NCBI GenBank assembly: GCA_026931725.1
Contig: JAIXLE010000213.1
Coordinates: 1 to 50,695, forward strand
DNA from: Bacteroidales bacterium
GTDB taxonomy: Bacteria > Planctomycetota > Planctomycetia > Gemmatales > Gemmataceae
Reading direction: 5' to 3'
DNA: 50,695 nt
The number at the start of each line of letters is the position of its first letter. Within the stretch, counting starts at the first letter, position 1. Both the position numbers and the translations under genes were made by a program. Below, piece by piece: positions 36,296 through 43,960 of this stretch. The notes under the pieces are model-generated. The model did no database searches, was not told the origin of the DNA, and saw only the letters and a program-made list of their open reading frames with translations.

Positions 36296-36994
36296 ATGCC
36301 ATCACTCCTTCCGAACCGATTTCTTGTGCGCATCGCGCATCGCTGCCCGTATGTGCGCGCGATGCCCCAAACGCACCACGACAATCAACCCTTGTTGGAA
36401 TTGCCGGAATCCGCCCGGTTGGAGAACTTTTCGCGGTTGGATGGCGGTACGAACTTCGCGGATGTGCGATTAGCCTGGAACGAGTTCGGCCTGGGCGTGC
36501 AACTCACCGTTGCCGGGAAACGGCAACCCCTCATCGGCGATGCGTCCCGGCCGATGGTCGCGGATGGTATCACCCTCTGGATCGACACCCGCGATGCCCG
36601 AACCAGCCATCGGGCTAGCCGGTTTTGTCATCAGTTTGGCTTGTTGGCGGTCGGGAACCCCGAAGATCAGGACGAACCCGCGTTCATTCCGGCGAAGATC
36701 AACCGGGCGCTGCAAGATGCTCCCCTCAGCAGCGGGAGTGAAGTCTTATTGCGTCGCTTCCAGAAAAAGGGAAGCTATCGCCTGGATGCTTTTTTCCCAG
36801 CAGCCACACTGACGGGGTACGATCCCGAGCAATTCCCCCGGCTGGGAGTGTATTACCATGTTCACGACAACGAACTGGGAAGCCAATACCTCGGCGTGAA
36901 CGCGGATTTCCCCTTCGCCGAAGATCCCTCTTTGTGGGAACCGTTGGAACTGGTCAAAGTGCCACCGGAATCGAAACCCGCTTCATCAGGGTAA
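36296..36994 (+). CDS. Hypothetical protein, CBM9-like carbohydrate-binding fold suspected
   Basis: A 232-residue protein lying between two of the UGA-containing genes. The segment FADVRLAWNEFGLGVQLTV, then VADGITLWIDTRDA and RFCHQFGLLAVG, resembles the CBM9-like beta sandwich (DOMON-related) used to bind sugars or heme. The pattern ending in GYDPEQFPRLGVYYHVHD agrees. No signal peptide is evident; the basic N-terminus (FLVRIAHRCPYVRAM) lacks a hydrophobic core. The start is uncertain: no clear SD, and ATG 36362 is also possible. Role unknown. Confidence 0.6.
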   Translation: MPSLLPNRFLVRIAHRCPYVRAMPQTHHDNQPLLELPESARLENFSRLDGGTNFADVRLAWNEFGLGVQLTVAGKRQPLIGDASRPMVADGITLWIDTRDARTSHRASRFCHQFGLLAVGNPEDQDEPAFIPAKINRALQDAPLSSGSEVLLRRFQKKGSYRLDAFFPAATLTGYDPEQFPRLGVYYHVHDNELGSQYLGVNADFPFAEDPSLWEPLELVKVPPESKPASSG

Positions 36995-37020
36995 GGGCGA
37001 AGCGGGCGGGTTCTCCTCGA

Positions 37021-37470
37021 CTATTCCAATCGAATCCCGACATCGGCCGCGGAAGGTACGGACACGGACTCCACGATTCGGATTCCTAACTCTTCCGCTG
37101 AGGGCAACACGATCTTACGCGGCATCGGTGCGGGCTCGGGTCGCACGGCCACGGGTTGCGGTCGGGGTTGAAGTTGCGGACGTGGAGGCACGGCCACGGG
37201 TTGCGGTCGAGGTTGGGGTTGCGGGCGGATGGCTACGGGCATTGGTTGCGCGACCGGCTGATAGATCGGTTGCGGACTGGGAGCAGCCGTGTAACTCGGC
37301 GAGTAGTTGTAGGAAGGTTCGGCAAAGCCGGGGAAGATCATCGGCGAACCGCCGATGGGGGTCGGGCACCCCGCCGGGCTTCACCCCGCACCGGAGCGAC
37401 TGGGCGTTGCGGTTAGCCAAATGATGGAGGCGGCTCCAAGAATCAGACCGATGCCTGCCGCTTTACGCAT
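37021..37470 (-). CDS. Small exported Pro-rich protein with in-frame UGA at codon 30 (candidate selenoprotein)
   Basis: The ATG at 37470 has AGGAG nine bases upstream. Residues 1-29 (MRKAAGIGLILGAASIIWL, then TATPSRSGAG) form a signal peptide, after which TGA 37383-37381 stops the conventional frame. The same frame continues for 119 codons to the stop at 37021-37023: SPAGCPTPIGGSPMIFPG, then Tyr/Ser/Pro sequence, Gln-Pro-Arg-Pro repeats (about residues 80-115), and a well-formed C-terminus containing LPSAEELGIRIVES. A 29-residue signal peptide alone makes no sense as a product, so readthrough is the simplest explanation. Sec30 and Cys35 could form a redox pair near the mature N-terminus (inference). 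A perfect hairpin follows. A nonsense mutation is the alternative. Confidence 0.65.
37339..37357 (-). promoter_or_regulatory. SECIS-like hairpin after UGA 37383
   Basis: Read on the minus strand: CATCGGCG, loop GTT, CGCCGATG, a perfect 8-bp stem. Twenty-three nucleotides separate it from the UGA, so the loop lies 32 nt after it (31 if the last pair opens to give GGTTC). G is first in the loop. Within the frame it encodes Pro-Ile-Gly-Gly-Ser-Pro-Met. Confidence 0.5.
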
Positions 37471-37665
37471 ATCCTTGCTCTCCTGACCTCTGCCCCGCGT
37501 CCTGCGGATCGGTCGAAACATAACGAGGTATTCTTGGAAGAGGAAGACCAGTCCCGCGCGGGCCACCCATCGAAATATTCTCACGCATCCGGTCACTCTG
37601 CCACCCGTGTTCGGCCCCAATAGGGGTGAAGCGTAGCACGCACGACCTTCAAATGGAGAGTGAGA

Positions 37666-38670
37666 ATGGTTATCCCATCTGAGGCAGATCGGTCCCCGAA
37701 CGGTGGCATGGGACATCCCTCCGATCCGACGGTTGCCCCATCGTTGGGAGCCGACAATGAGGCGTTGCCCGTTCCGGTGATTCAGTTCGATGCCCACGAT
37801 CGGATCGTCGGTTGGAACCGTGCGGCAGGGCAACTCTACGGATTGGATGCCGAGTTCGCATTGGGGCAATCGCTGCTGTTGTTCGTACCGCATCAGGAAA
37901 TGGACGGATTTACCCGTGCCTGTACGGCAGCACGGCGGTTGGGGCATTGGGTCGGTTGCTTGACCCAACTCACCGCAACGGGGGAGCCACGCAAAATCGA
38001 GGCCCACTGGACAGCCACGGCGGATGGCCACATCTTGGCGGTTCACCTGGATCGCACCGCTCAAACCCGGAACGCGGAAACGCGGCAACGGGCCGTGTGC
38101 TGGAATGCGATCCGCAAAATGTCCGCTGCGACCGTGGCGGAATCGGCCCGGATCGCGGGTTCACCGCTCACGCCTACACTGACGCAACTGAAACGCTTCT
38201 GTGAAGACCCGGACCCGACGACGAACATCGTCTATCGGGCCAATGGGCAAGGGGTTCTTGTGGTCGGCGGTGGTCGATTGCTGAATGCATTGGTCGCTTC
38301 CTTGCTCGAAGCAGCAGGGTATGGAGTGAGTACCGCGACCGATCGGCACGAAGCCTTGCGTCTGTTGCTGGCACATCCCGAACAGTTCCGCGCGGCGGTT
38401 CTGGGTGCGGATGTGGTCGACCGGGATTTTGCGTTAGAACTCCGTGGGCATCGGCCGTTATTGCCTCTGGTTCTGTTGGATTCAGAATCTTCGGTCGACC
38501 GTGAGGATGAATGGACGGTGACGGTGCCGCTCCCCGCGGATCCGCAGTTGGTACTTGCCGCCGTGGCGGAAGCCGTGGCCGCCGATCATCAATGGGAATT
38601 TGCGGAGAACGCGGTTCCCGCGGTGGAAGCCGATGGGGAAGCTCCCACAGCCATTCTGACTTCAGCATAG
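37666..38670 (+). CDS. PAS domain protein with degenerate receiver domain
   Basis: A 334-residue cytoplasmic protein. The ATG at 37666 has GGAG seven bases upstream. A PAS domain is visible at about 30-145: VPVIQFDAHDRIVGWNRAAG, ending near ADGHILAVHLDRTAQ. After a linker, residues 205-325 read like a response-regulator receiver fold (VLVVGGGRLLNALVASLLEAAGYGV, then ALRLLLAHPEQFRAAVLGADV), but the phosphoacceptor Asp pocket is replaced (VVGGG and GADV). It should therefore sense a ligand or partner rather than receive phosphate. No kinase domain is present. Its promoter region is shared with the divergent UGA-containing gene. Confidence 0.72.
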   Translation: MVIPSEADRSPNGGMGHPSDPTVAPSLGADNEALPVPVIQFDAHDRIVGWNRAAGQLYGLDAEFALGQSLLLFVPHQEMDGFTRACTAARRLGHWVGCLTQLTATGEPRKIEAHWTATADGHILAVHLDRTAQTRNAETRQRAVCWNAIRKMSAATVAESARIAGSPLTPTLTQLKRFCEDPDPTTNIVYRANGQGVLVVGGGRLLNALVASLLEAAGYGVSTATDRHEALRLLLAHPEQFRAAVLGADVVDRDFALELRGHRPLLPLVLLDSESSVDREDEWTVTVPLPADPQLVLAAVAEAVAADHQWEFAENAVPAVEADGEAPTAILTSA

Positions 38671-38793
38671 CCGCTTCCTTTTGCAGGAGTTGGCCAGACC
38701 CCGCTGGTAGCTTGGGAGCGTCGCCCTACACTAATGGCAGACCCGGTATGGGATGCCGGGTTTTGAACGCCAACACTCCGTGGAGCTTTCCTC

Positions 38794-39390
38794 ATGCCAG
38801 CTCAGGTTCAAAAAGAAGCCCCGAACTTCACCGCGACCGCTGTTGTCAACGAAGAATTCAAACCGATCACCTTGTCGGATTACCGGGGGAAGAACTACGT
38901 TGTTCTGTTCTTTTACCCGCTCGACTTCACGTTTGTTTGCCCGACGGAGATTGTGGCTTTCAGCGACCGCATCGCGGATTTCCACAAGCTCGGAGCCGAA
39001 GTGATCGGCGTTTCCGTCGATAGCCAGTACAGCCACCTCGCCTGGATCAAGACCCCGCGTGCCGAAGGTGGACTTGGTGGGTTGAGCTATCCGCTTGTTG
39101 CCGACCTGACCAAGAAGATTGCCCAGGATTACGGCGTGCTGCTCGAAGGCGGAGTGGCCTTGCGTGGCCTGTTCCTGATCGACAAAGCGGGCACCGTGCG
39201 GCACATCACCATCAACGATTTGCCGATTGGCCGCAGTGTGGATGAAGCCATTCGGGTATTGGAAGCTCTGCAATTCTTCGAGAAGAACGGCGAAGTGTGC
39301 CCCGCGAACTGGAAGCCGGGTGCCCCGACCATGAAGGCGGATCCCAAGGGTTCGCAAGAGTACTTCCAAAAAGTCGCCGCGGGGAAGTAA
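38794..39390 (+). CDS. 2-Cys peroxiredoxin (AhpC/Prx1 type)
   Basis: A 198-residue thiol peroxidase; GGAG is eight bases before the ATG. The peroxidatic Cys49 is in DFTFVCPTE, the resolving Cys169 in GEVCPANW, and the C-terminal SQEYFQKV helix carries the YF motif typical of 2-Cys Prx that can be over-oxidised. The GGLG segment at about 92-95 also belongs to that sensitive type. It reduces hydrogen peroxide and organic peroxides, with thioredoxin or AhpF as reductant; neither is adjacent. It uses Cys, not Sec, unlike the nearby UGA-containing genes. Confidence 0.95.
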   Translation: MPAQVQKEAPNFTATAVVNEEFKPITLSDYRGKNYVVLFFYPLDFTFVCPTEIVAFSDRIADFHKLGAEVIGVSVDSQYSHLAWIKTPRAEGGLGGLSYPLVADLTKKIAQDYGVLLEGGVALRGLFLIDKAGTVRHITINDLPIGRSVDEAIRVLEALQFFEKNGEVCPANWKPGAPTMKADPKGSQEYFQKVAAGK

Positions 39391-39516
39391 TGCGGGTTGG
39401 GAAGTGTCGCCTATCACCCGTCTGCGGAAGGATTCTCTGCGGGCGGGCTGCGCAATTCGGAAAGTGATGGGGAATGGAAATGAGATCGTCGCACTTCTGA
39501 TGGATCCGTCCCATCG

Positions 39517-40305
39517 TCACCCGGCACTTGCTGAGGGATTCCGTCGCCAGCGGCGTGCCCCGATGGCCGCGAGGCCGAGCCCGGCGAGCAACAGCGTTCC
39601 TGGTTCTGGTGTCTGAGGGACAGGATGCGTGCCACCGGGTGTCGTGGGGGTAGGTGTCTCACCTCCCGGCGGCGTTCCTCCGGGGGGCGTTCCTCCGGGG
39701 GGTGTGATTGTGCCTTCATTCGGGTTGGGCGGAGGGTTCGATTCGGGGTCTTTATCGAGGCCAAGAATGTAGCCACCTGACGGCGGGGCATCAGTGGGTG
39801 TAGGTGATGACCGAGCCGCCAACGGAGCCGCGCCGAGAGGCGGTAAAAGCCCAGGCAGCCACGGGCTTCCAACCGAAGAACCACCCCGCGATCCACCTCC
39901 ACCACCTCCACCACCTCCGCCACTCCCGCCGCCCGGATTGCCACCGCCTCCGCCACCCGGTTGCCCGTTGCTCGGCTTCCCCGGTGGAGTCGTTTGCCCA
40001 CTCACTGCGGGTGCGGGAATGTTCCAAGCCGTCCCAGGACTGCTCAGGCGATCATCTCCATCGCGGCGACTCGCTGCCAGCATGACGAGTCCTGCATTGA
40101 GTGGATTTTGAGAGAGAACCACGAAATCGGCCACGGCTGCGGCCCGCACTTCTGCTGGGGCATCGACCCACGGAACGGTGCCGCCGCCGGTCGGGCCATC
40201 TTCCCCTTCCGCACCGAGGAGAACGCCGATCTGCGCGGTTGCGGGTGAGGTTGATACCGCGACCAGTAAGGCCGCCGCCAGTCCGTTCGTCAGCAACCGT
40301 TGCAT
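39517..40305 (-). CDS. PEP-CTERM sorted secreted protein with Gly-rich linker
   Basis: A 262-residue protein. A signal peptide (LLTNGLAAALLVAVSTSPATA) precedes a short domain (about 25-85). A long Gly/Pro/Ser-rich low-complexity linker follows, including near-homopolymeric glycines (about 115-140) and tandem GGTPP units. The C-terminus is a PEP-CTERM signal: PEPGTLLLAGLGLAAIGARR, with the PEP motif, hydrophobic helix and basic end. Exosortase is expected to cleave it and anchor the protein in extracellular matrix. No exosortase gene is in the window. Confidence 0.85.
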   Translation of the reverse strand: MQRLLTNGLAAALLVAVSTSPATAQIGVLLGAEGEDGPTGGGTVPWVDAPAEVRAAAVADFVVLSQNPLNAGLVMLAASRRDGDDRLSSPGTAWNIPAPAVSGQTTPPGKPSNGQPGGGGGGNPGGGSGGGGGGGGGGSRGGSSVGSPWLPGLLPPLGAAPLAARSSPTPTDAPPSGGYILGLDKDPESNPPPNPNEGTITPPGGTPPGGTPPGGETPTPTTPGGTHPVPQTPEPGTLLLAGLGLAAIGARRWRRNPSASAG

Positions 40306-40640
40306 CCTCCACCCTCCTCACGCATCGTTCCGCTTGGCTCCGGCACGGAATCCCGCCAGATCGCCCAACACAATAGCCAGCCAGGCGAATTGCGGAAAGG
40401 GGAATCGGCTGGGGAAAGATGATGGGAACATGAGGGGAGTTTGTGGAGACGGCATGCGTGAAACGCGAGATGGATAATTCCAGAATGGCCCTGCGGGATG
40501 ACCCCGGCTTCCGAGACTCCGGGTTGACAGGGTACAGGTATACCGGGTACACCGACACACTACGCGGTTCCGGTCGCATGGAAGGCGATCGTTTCCGGCC
40601 TTACCCGGTTCTCGGATGATGCCCCTGGCTGGGGATTTGC
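40306..40640. other. Divergent intergenic region, no gene recognised
   Basis: This 335-bp gap lies between the PEP-CTERM gene (minus) and the glycosyltransferase gene (plus). A short imperfect repeat, ACAGGGTACAGGTATACC with GGGTACACC after it, is near 40525-40555 and may be part of a promoter or operator. Nothing else was seen. Confidence 0.4.
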
Positions 40641-41692
40641 ATGACAACCTTGCAGGACGCCATCACGAATATCGCCCTACCTCCGGTTCGCCCCACCCCG
40701 GACATTTCCGCTGCGTTGTCTCGACAGAGTGAACCGCCGCCGGATGTTTCGGTCTGCATCGTGAACTGGAATTGCCGTGAGTTGCTGAGACAATGTCTGC
40801 TTTCGTTATTCCAACAATCGCAGGGAACACGCTTTGAAGTGGTGATCGTCGATAACGCTTCCCGAGACGGAGCGGCCGACATGGTGGCTACCGAGTTTCC
40901 CGAAGTCGTTCTGGTACGGAATTCCGCGAATCTCGGCTTTAGTCGAGGGAATAACCAAGCGGCAGCCGCGGCACGAGGGCGGTATCTGTTCTTTCTGAAC
41001 AACGACACCGAATTGGCACCGAACACACTGGCTGAGTTTGTGGAATTTGCCCGAAAGAACCCAGAAGTCGGCATGGTTGGCCCCCGTCTGCGTGGGGCGG
41101 ATGGTTCCTTTCAGATTTCCTATCGTCGGAAGCCGACCCTGGCGGCCCTGCTGCATCGCGTGACGCTACTTCGCTGGACGGGGTTATTCCGTCGCTCCTA
41201 CTACGACTATCGCCGAGAGAGTTTTGAACCCGATGGAGTCCGCGAAGTCGAAGTGCTAATGGGGAAGCGGTGTTCTTGCCACGCGATGTCTTTGAACAGA
41301 GTGGCCGCTGGGATGAGCGTTACCGCTTCGGCGGGGAAGACCTCGATCTTTCCACCCAGGTGGGACAGCGCCGGCCGGTCGTCTATTTCAGCAGCGTGGA
41401 AGTGCTGCATTATGGTCGGGTGTCGAGCCGGGCGAATGTTGGGTTTTCCGCTCCGAATGTGGCCATCGGTTATGTCCATTATTTCCGCAAAGCCGGATCG
41501 GGTCGGGTTTCCCTGTTGCTGTACAAGGTACTGGTGACGCTGGATGCCCCGGTTCAGATCACGTTCAAGCTGACTCAAGCGATCTGGCGAACACTGACTG
41601 GCCGACCGGAGAAAGCCCGCAAGAGCCTGTTGGCCGCCCGTGGGGTCTGGCATTTCCTGACCCGCGAGCTTTACCGCTTCTGGCGGGCCTGA
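40641..41692 (+). pseudogene. GT2 family glycosyltransferase, frameshifted
   Basis: The first frame (40641 onward) encodes a GT-A glycosyltransferase: VCIVNWNCRELLRQCL, DNASRDGAADMV, then the FLNNDTELAP metal-binding motif, up to VEVLMGKR, after which it drifts into unrelated sequence. The expected continuation is in another frame from about 41264: VFLPRDVFEQSGRWDERYRF, then GGEDLDL and a hydrophobic C-terminus ending near 41692. The switch lies at GGGG (41261-41264). Adding one G restores MGEAVFLP, a good match to the usual GACMLIRR-type loop. It is either a recent frameshift mutation, a homopolymer sequencing error, or (less likely) programmed -1 frameshifting. Confidence 0.75.
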
Positions 41693-41880
41693 TCGGATGT
41701 TGGCTCCGCATCACATGCATCACCCATGCTCACGGCATGGGTTCACTTTTGCGCGGGTCGGATTCCGTTTCATCCCATCTCAAAATCAGACGGTTTCATC
41801 GGGGCGTGTATCATGGTGCCCCGTTCCGCATCGCCTCTCAGACACGAACCCAGTCAGACGGTCTGATTTGGAAATGGAAC

Positions 41881-41947
41881 ACAACCGGGGACTGTCGTCC
41901 CCGGTTCGGTGTGTCCTACTGAACCGGGGACGACAGTCCCCGGTTGT
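41881..41947. repeat. Nested palindrome (REPIN-like element)
   Basis: Two exact 27-bp arms (41881-41907 and 41921-41947) are inverted around a 13-bp spacer. Each arm is itself a hairpin: AACCGGGGAC-TGTC-GTCCCCGGTT. Paired inverted REP hairpins of this type are called REPINs in other bacteria. I saw no second copy in the window. Confidence 0.7.
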
Positions 41948-42007
41948 CCGACAAGTGTAGATTTTGAGACACCCATATCGGGTTTGTGTATCAGACGGAA
42001 AGCCAAA

Positions 42008-42048
42008 AAGCATGCGACCCAGCACACAAATCGCTGGGTCGCATGCTT
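42008..42048 (-). terminator. Intrinsic terminator of the nuo cluster
   Basis: On the minus strand a 16-bp perfect stem (arms 42048-42033 and 42023-42008, with GCATGC and GGGTC within) closes a 9-nt loop and is followed by a run of T's (TTTTTGG). It lies 28 bp after the nuoM stop and is a textbook rho-independent terminator. Confidence 0.85.
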
Positions 42049-42075
42049 CTGGGACGTAGCCAGCCAGGGACGTGC

Positions 42076-43935
42076 TTAGCCGCGGACACGCACCAGGGCA
42101 TCGACCCAACCTTGAATGCTCGGTTCCATCCACTGAAAGATGAGGAACCCCGGCAACACGCCCAAAGCCACCGCCAGGGCCGCGAAAGTCAGCAGAACCG
42201 AAGATTCACGCGGGGTCATTTCCGCAAACTGGGCTGTGTCCGGGTTCGTCCCAAAATAGACCCGCTGCCAGGTCCAGAGCAGGTAGGCCGCGGTCAGCAC
42301 CGTGGTCAGAATCGCTGGGATGGCCAGAGCATAGGAAAAATTCCAGGCCGAGAGGATGACAAGGAATTCTCCCACGAAGCCGCACAATCCGGGTAGCCCC
42401 AGGCTGGCGAAGAACAGAATCGCGCTGGCTCCCCCGAACGCGGGCATCGGCTCCATCAAACCGCCGAGTCGGTTCAAGTCTCGATGGTGCGCCCGCTCAT
42501 ACACCATGCCAACCACGAAGAACAACGCCGAGGCGGTGATGCCGTGCGCGAGCATCTGGAAGATCGCCCCATCGACCCCCATTTCCCAATACTCAGCCCG
42601 TGCTCCCGCCGACCATGTGGCCAAACCGAGGACAACATAGCCCATGTGGCTCACACTGCTGTAAGCCAACAACTTCTTGAAGTCGGTTTGCCCCATCGCC
42701 ACGATCGCACCGTAGACGATGCTGATGGCCCCGATGAGCCCCACATACCAGCACAGTTCCGAAGCCGCCCACGGTGCCAGCGGGAAGGCAAAACGGAACA
42801 GTCCATAACCGCCAAGCTTCAACAAGACTCCCGCGAGAATCATACTGACAGGTGTCGGAGCTTCGACGTGGGCATCGGGCAGCCAGGAATGCAACGGGAA
42901 GATGGGCACCTTCACCGCGAAGCCGACGAACAGTAGCGCAAACAGGATGTATTGGAACGTCGGGGTGCAGATCGTAGCGGCTTTGAGCCGGGCGATCGCC
43001 GCTTCCCGGTCGGCCCCCGGAGCCAAGAGCGGCACCGTGGCATTCGTATCATCGGGCATGGTCGGCACGAGCTGGCCATGAGCGACTGTTTGTACGCCGA
43101 TCCGTTCTTCCTGGCCGCTCAGCACGAGCATCACGGCTCGCCCCACTCGTGATAATGTTACGGAGTCGAAGGTATGCACTTCCTCCGTGCGAAGATCACC
43201 GGCGGGCTTCGGCACGAAATCGCGGACATCGACGGAGTACAGCGTGATGATCGCCGCCAGCAAGCACACACTGCCGAATAAGGTGTAAATCACGAACTTC
43301 ACGGCCGCGTACTTCCGCCGGCCGCCACCCCAGATGCCGATGAGAAAGTACATCGGAAAGAGCATCAGTTCATAAAAGACGTAGAATAGGAACAGATCGA
43401 CGGCCAGGAACGCCCCAATCACCCCACTTTCGAGAATCAGAATCATCGCCAGATAGCCGCGGAGTTGCTGGTCGATCTTCCAACTGGCCACCAGGGCACA
43501 CAGCGTCACCAAGGCCGTCAGCAGGATCAACGCGAGGCTGACACCATCGACGCCGAGGGAATAGTTGATGTCGAACCGTTCGTTCCAGGCTCGACGAGTG
43601 AACATGTTGAAGCTACTGAACGGTTTGGGCACCGCCTGGGCGGCATCGTAAGCGGCCTGATCGGCCCGATGATCGAGCCGGTTGGCCGGGTGGTACAGTG
43701 AACGCGTGGTGCGGTCGGAATGACTATCCAGCAGCCGATGATAGTCGATGAGCGTGCAGGCCGCCACGGTCAGAGTCGCACAGGCTCCCAGAAGCGACCA
43801 CCAACGCATCCATTCCTTGAAGCGTCCCGGAATGACCATCAACCCTGCAGCGCAGAGTATGGGCAGAAACGTCAACACCGAAAGCCAGACGAGGTCGGTT
43901 TCGCGTTCGGTGGAGTCAAGCAGGCTATCCAGCAT
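42076..43935 (-). CDS. nuoM: NADH-quinone oxidoreductase subunit M
   Basis: A 619-residue antiporter-like membrane subunit of complex I, longer than usual (about 500). The core signatures are FYVFYELMLFPMYFLIG (conserved Glu), VKVPIFPLHSWLPDAHVEAP (Lys and the DAH motif) and ILAGVLLKLGGYGL, with QTDFKKLLAYSSVSHMG. The extra length is two insertions: about 50 residues after the first helix (TTRSLYHPANRL region) and about 75 residues around VRDFVPKPAGDLR to RLKAATICT. It translocates protons within the membrane arm. The gap to nuoL is 25 bp. It is the last gene before the terminator. Confidence 0.95.
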   Translation of the reverse strand: MLDSLLDSTERETDLVWLSVLTFLPILCAAGLMVIPGRFKEWMRWWSLLGACATLTVAACTLIDYHRLLDSHSDRTTRSLYHPANRLDHRADQAAYDAAQAVPKPFSSFNMFTRRAWNERFDINYSLGVDGVSLALILLTALVTLCALVASWKIDQQLRGYLAMILILESGVIGAFLAVDLFLFYVFYELMLFPMYFLIGIWGGGRRKYAAVKFVIYTLFGSVCLLAAIITLYSVDVRDFVPKPAGDLRTEEVHTFDSVTLSRVGRAVMLVLSGQEERIGVQTVAHGQLVPTMPDDTNATVPLLAPGADREAAIARLKAATICTPTFQYILFALLFVGFAVKVPIFPLHSWLPDAHVEAPTPVSMILAGVLLKLGGYGLFRFAFPLAPWAASELCWYVGLIGAISIVYGAIVAMGQTDFKKLLAYSSVSHMGYVVLGLATWSAGARAEYWEMGVDGAIFQMLAHGITASALFFVVGMVYERAHHRDLNRLGGLMEPMPAFGGASAILFFASLGLPGLCGFVGEFLVILSAWNFSYALAIPAILTTVLTAAYLLWTWQRVYFGTNPDTAQFAEMTPRESSVLLTFAALAVALGVLPGFLIFQWMEPSIQGWVDALVRVRG

Positions 43936-43960
43936 TCAGGAATCCTTCCGGCCAGGCCGG

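Larger units (their letters stand above)
41693..42075. other. Intergenic region rich in inverted repeats
   Basis: This 383-bp convergent gap between the glycosyltransferase and the nuo cluster has no gene. It holds the nested palindrome at 41881-41947 and the nuo terminator at 42008-42048. Two related bits, CAGACGGT (near 41787 and 41852), appear as a short direct repeat, and the open frames are shadows of the palindromes. Confidence 0.6.

Noticed and set aside
39890-39960. Repeat-rich tract (CCACCTCCACCACC) as a possible CRISPR or satellite
   Set aside because: It is the coding DNA of the Gly-rich linker of the PEP-CTERM protein; no regular spacer-repeat structure is present.
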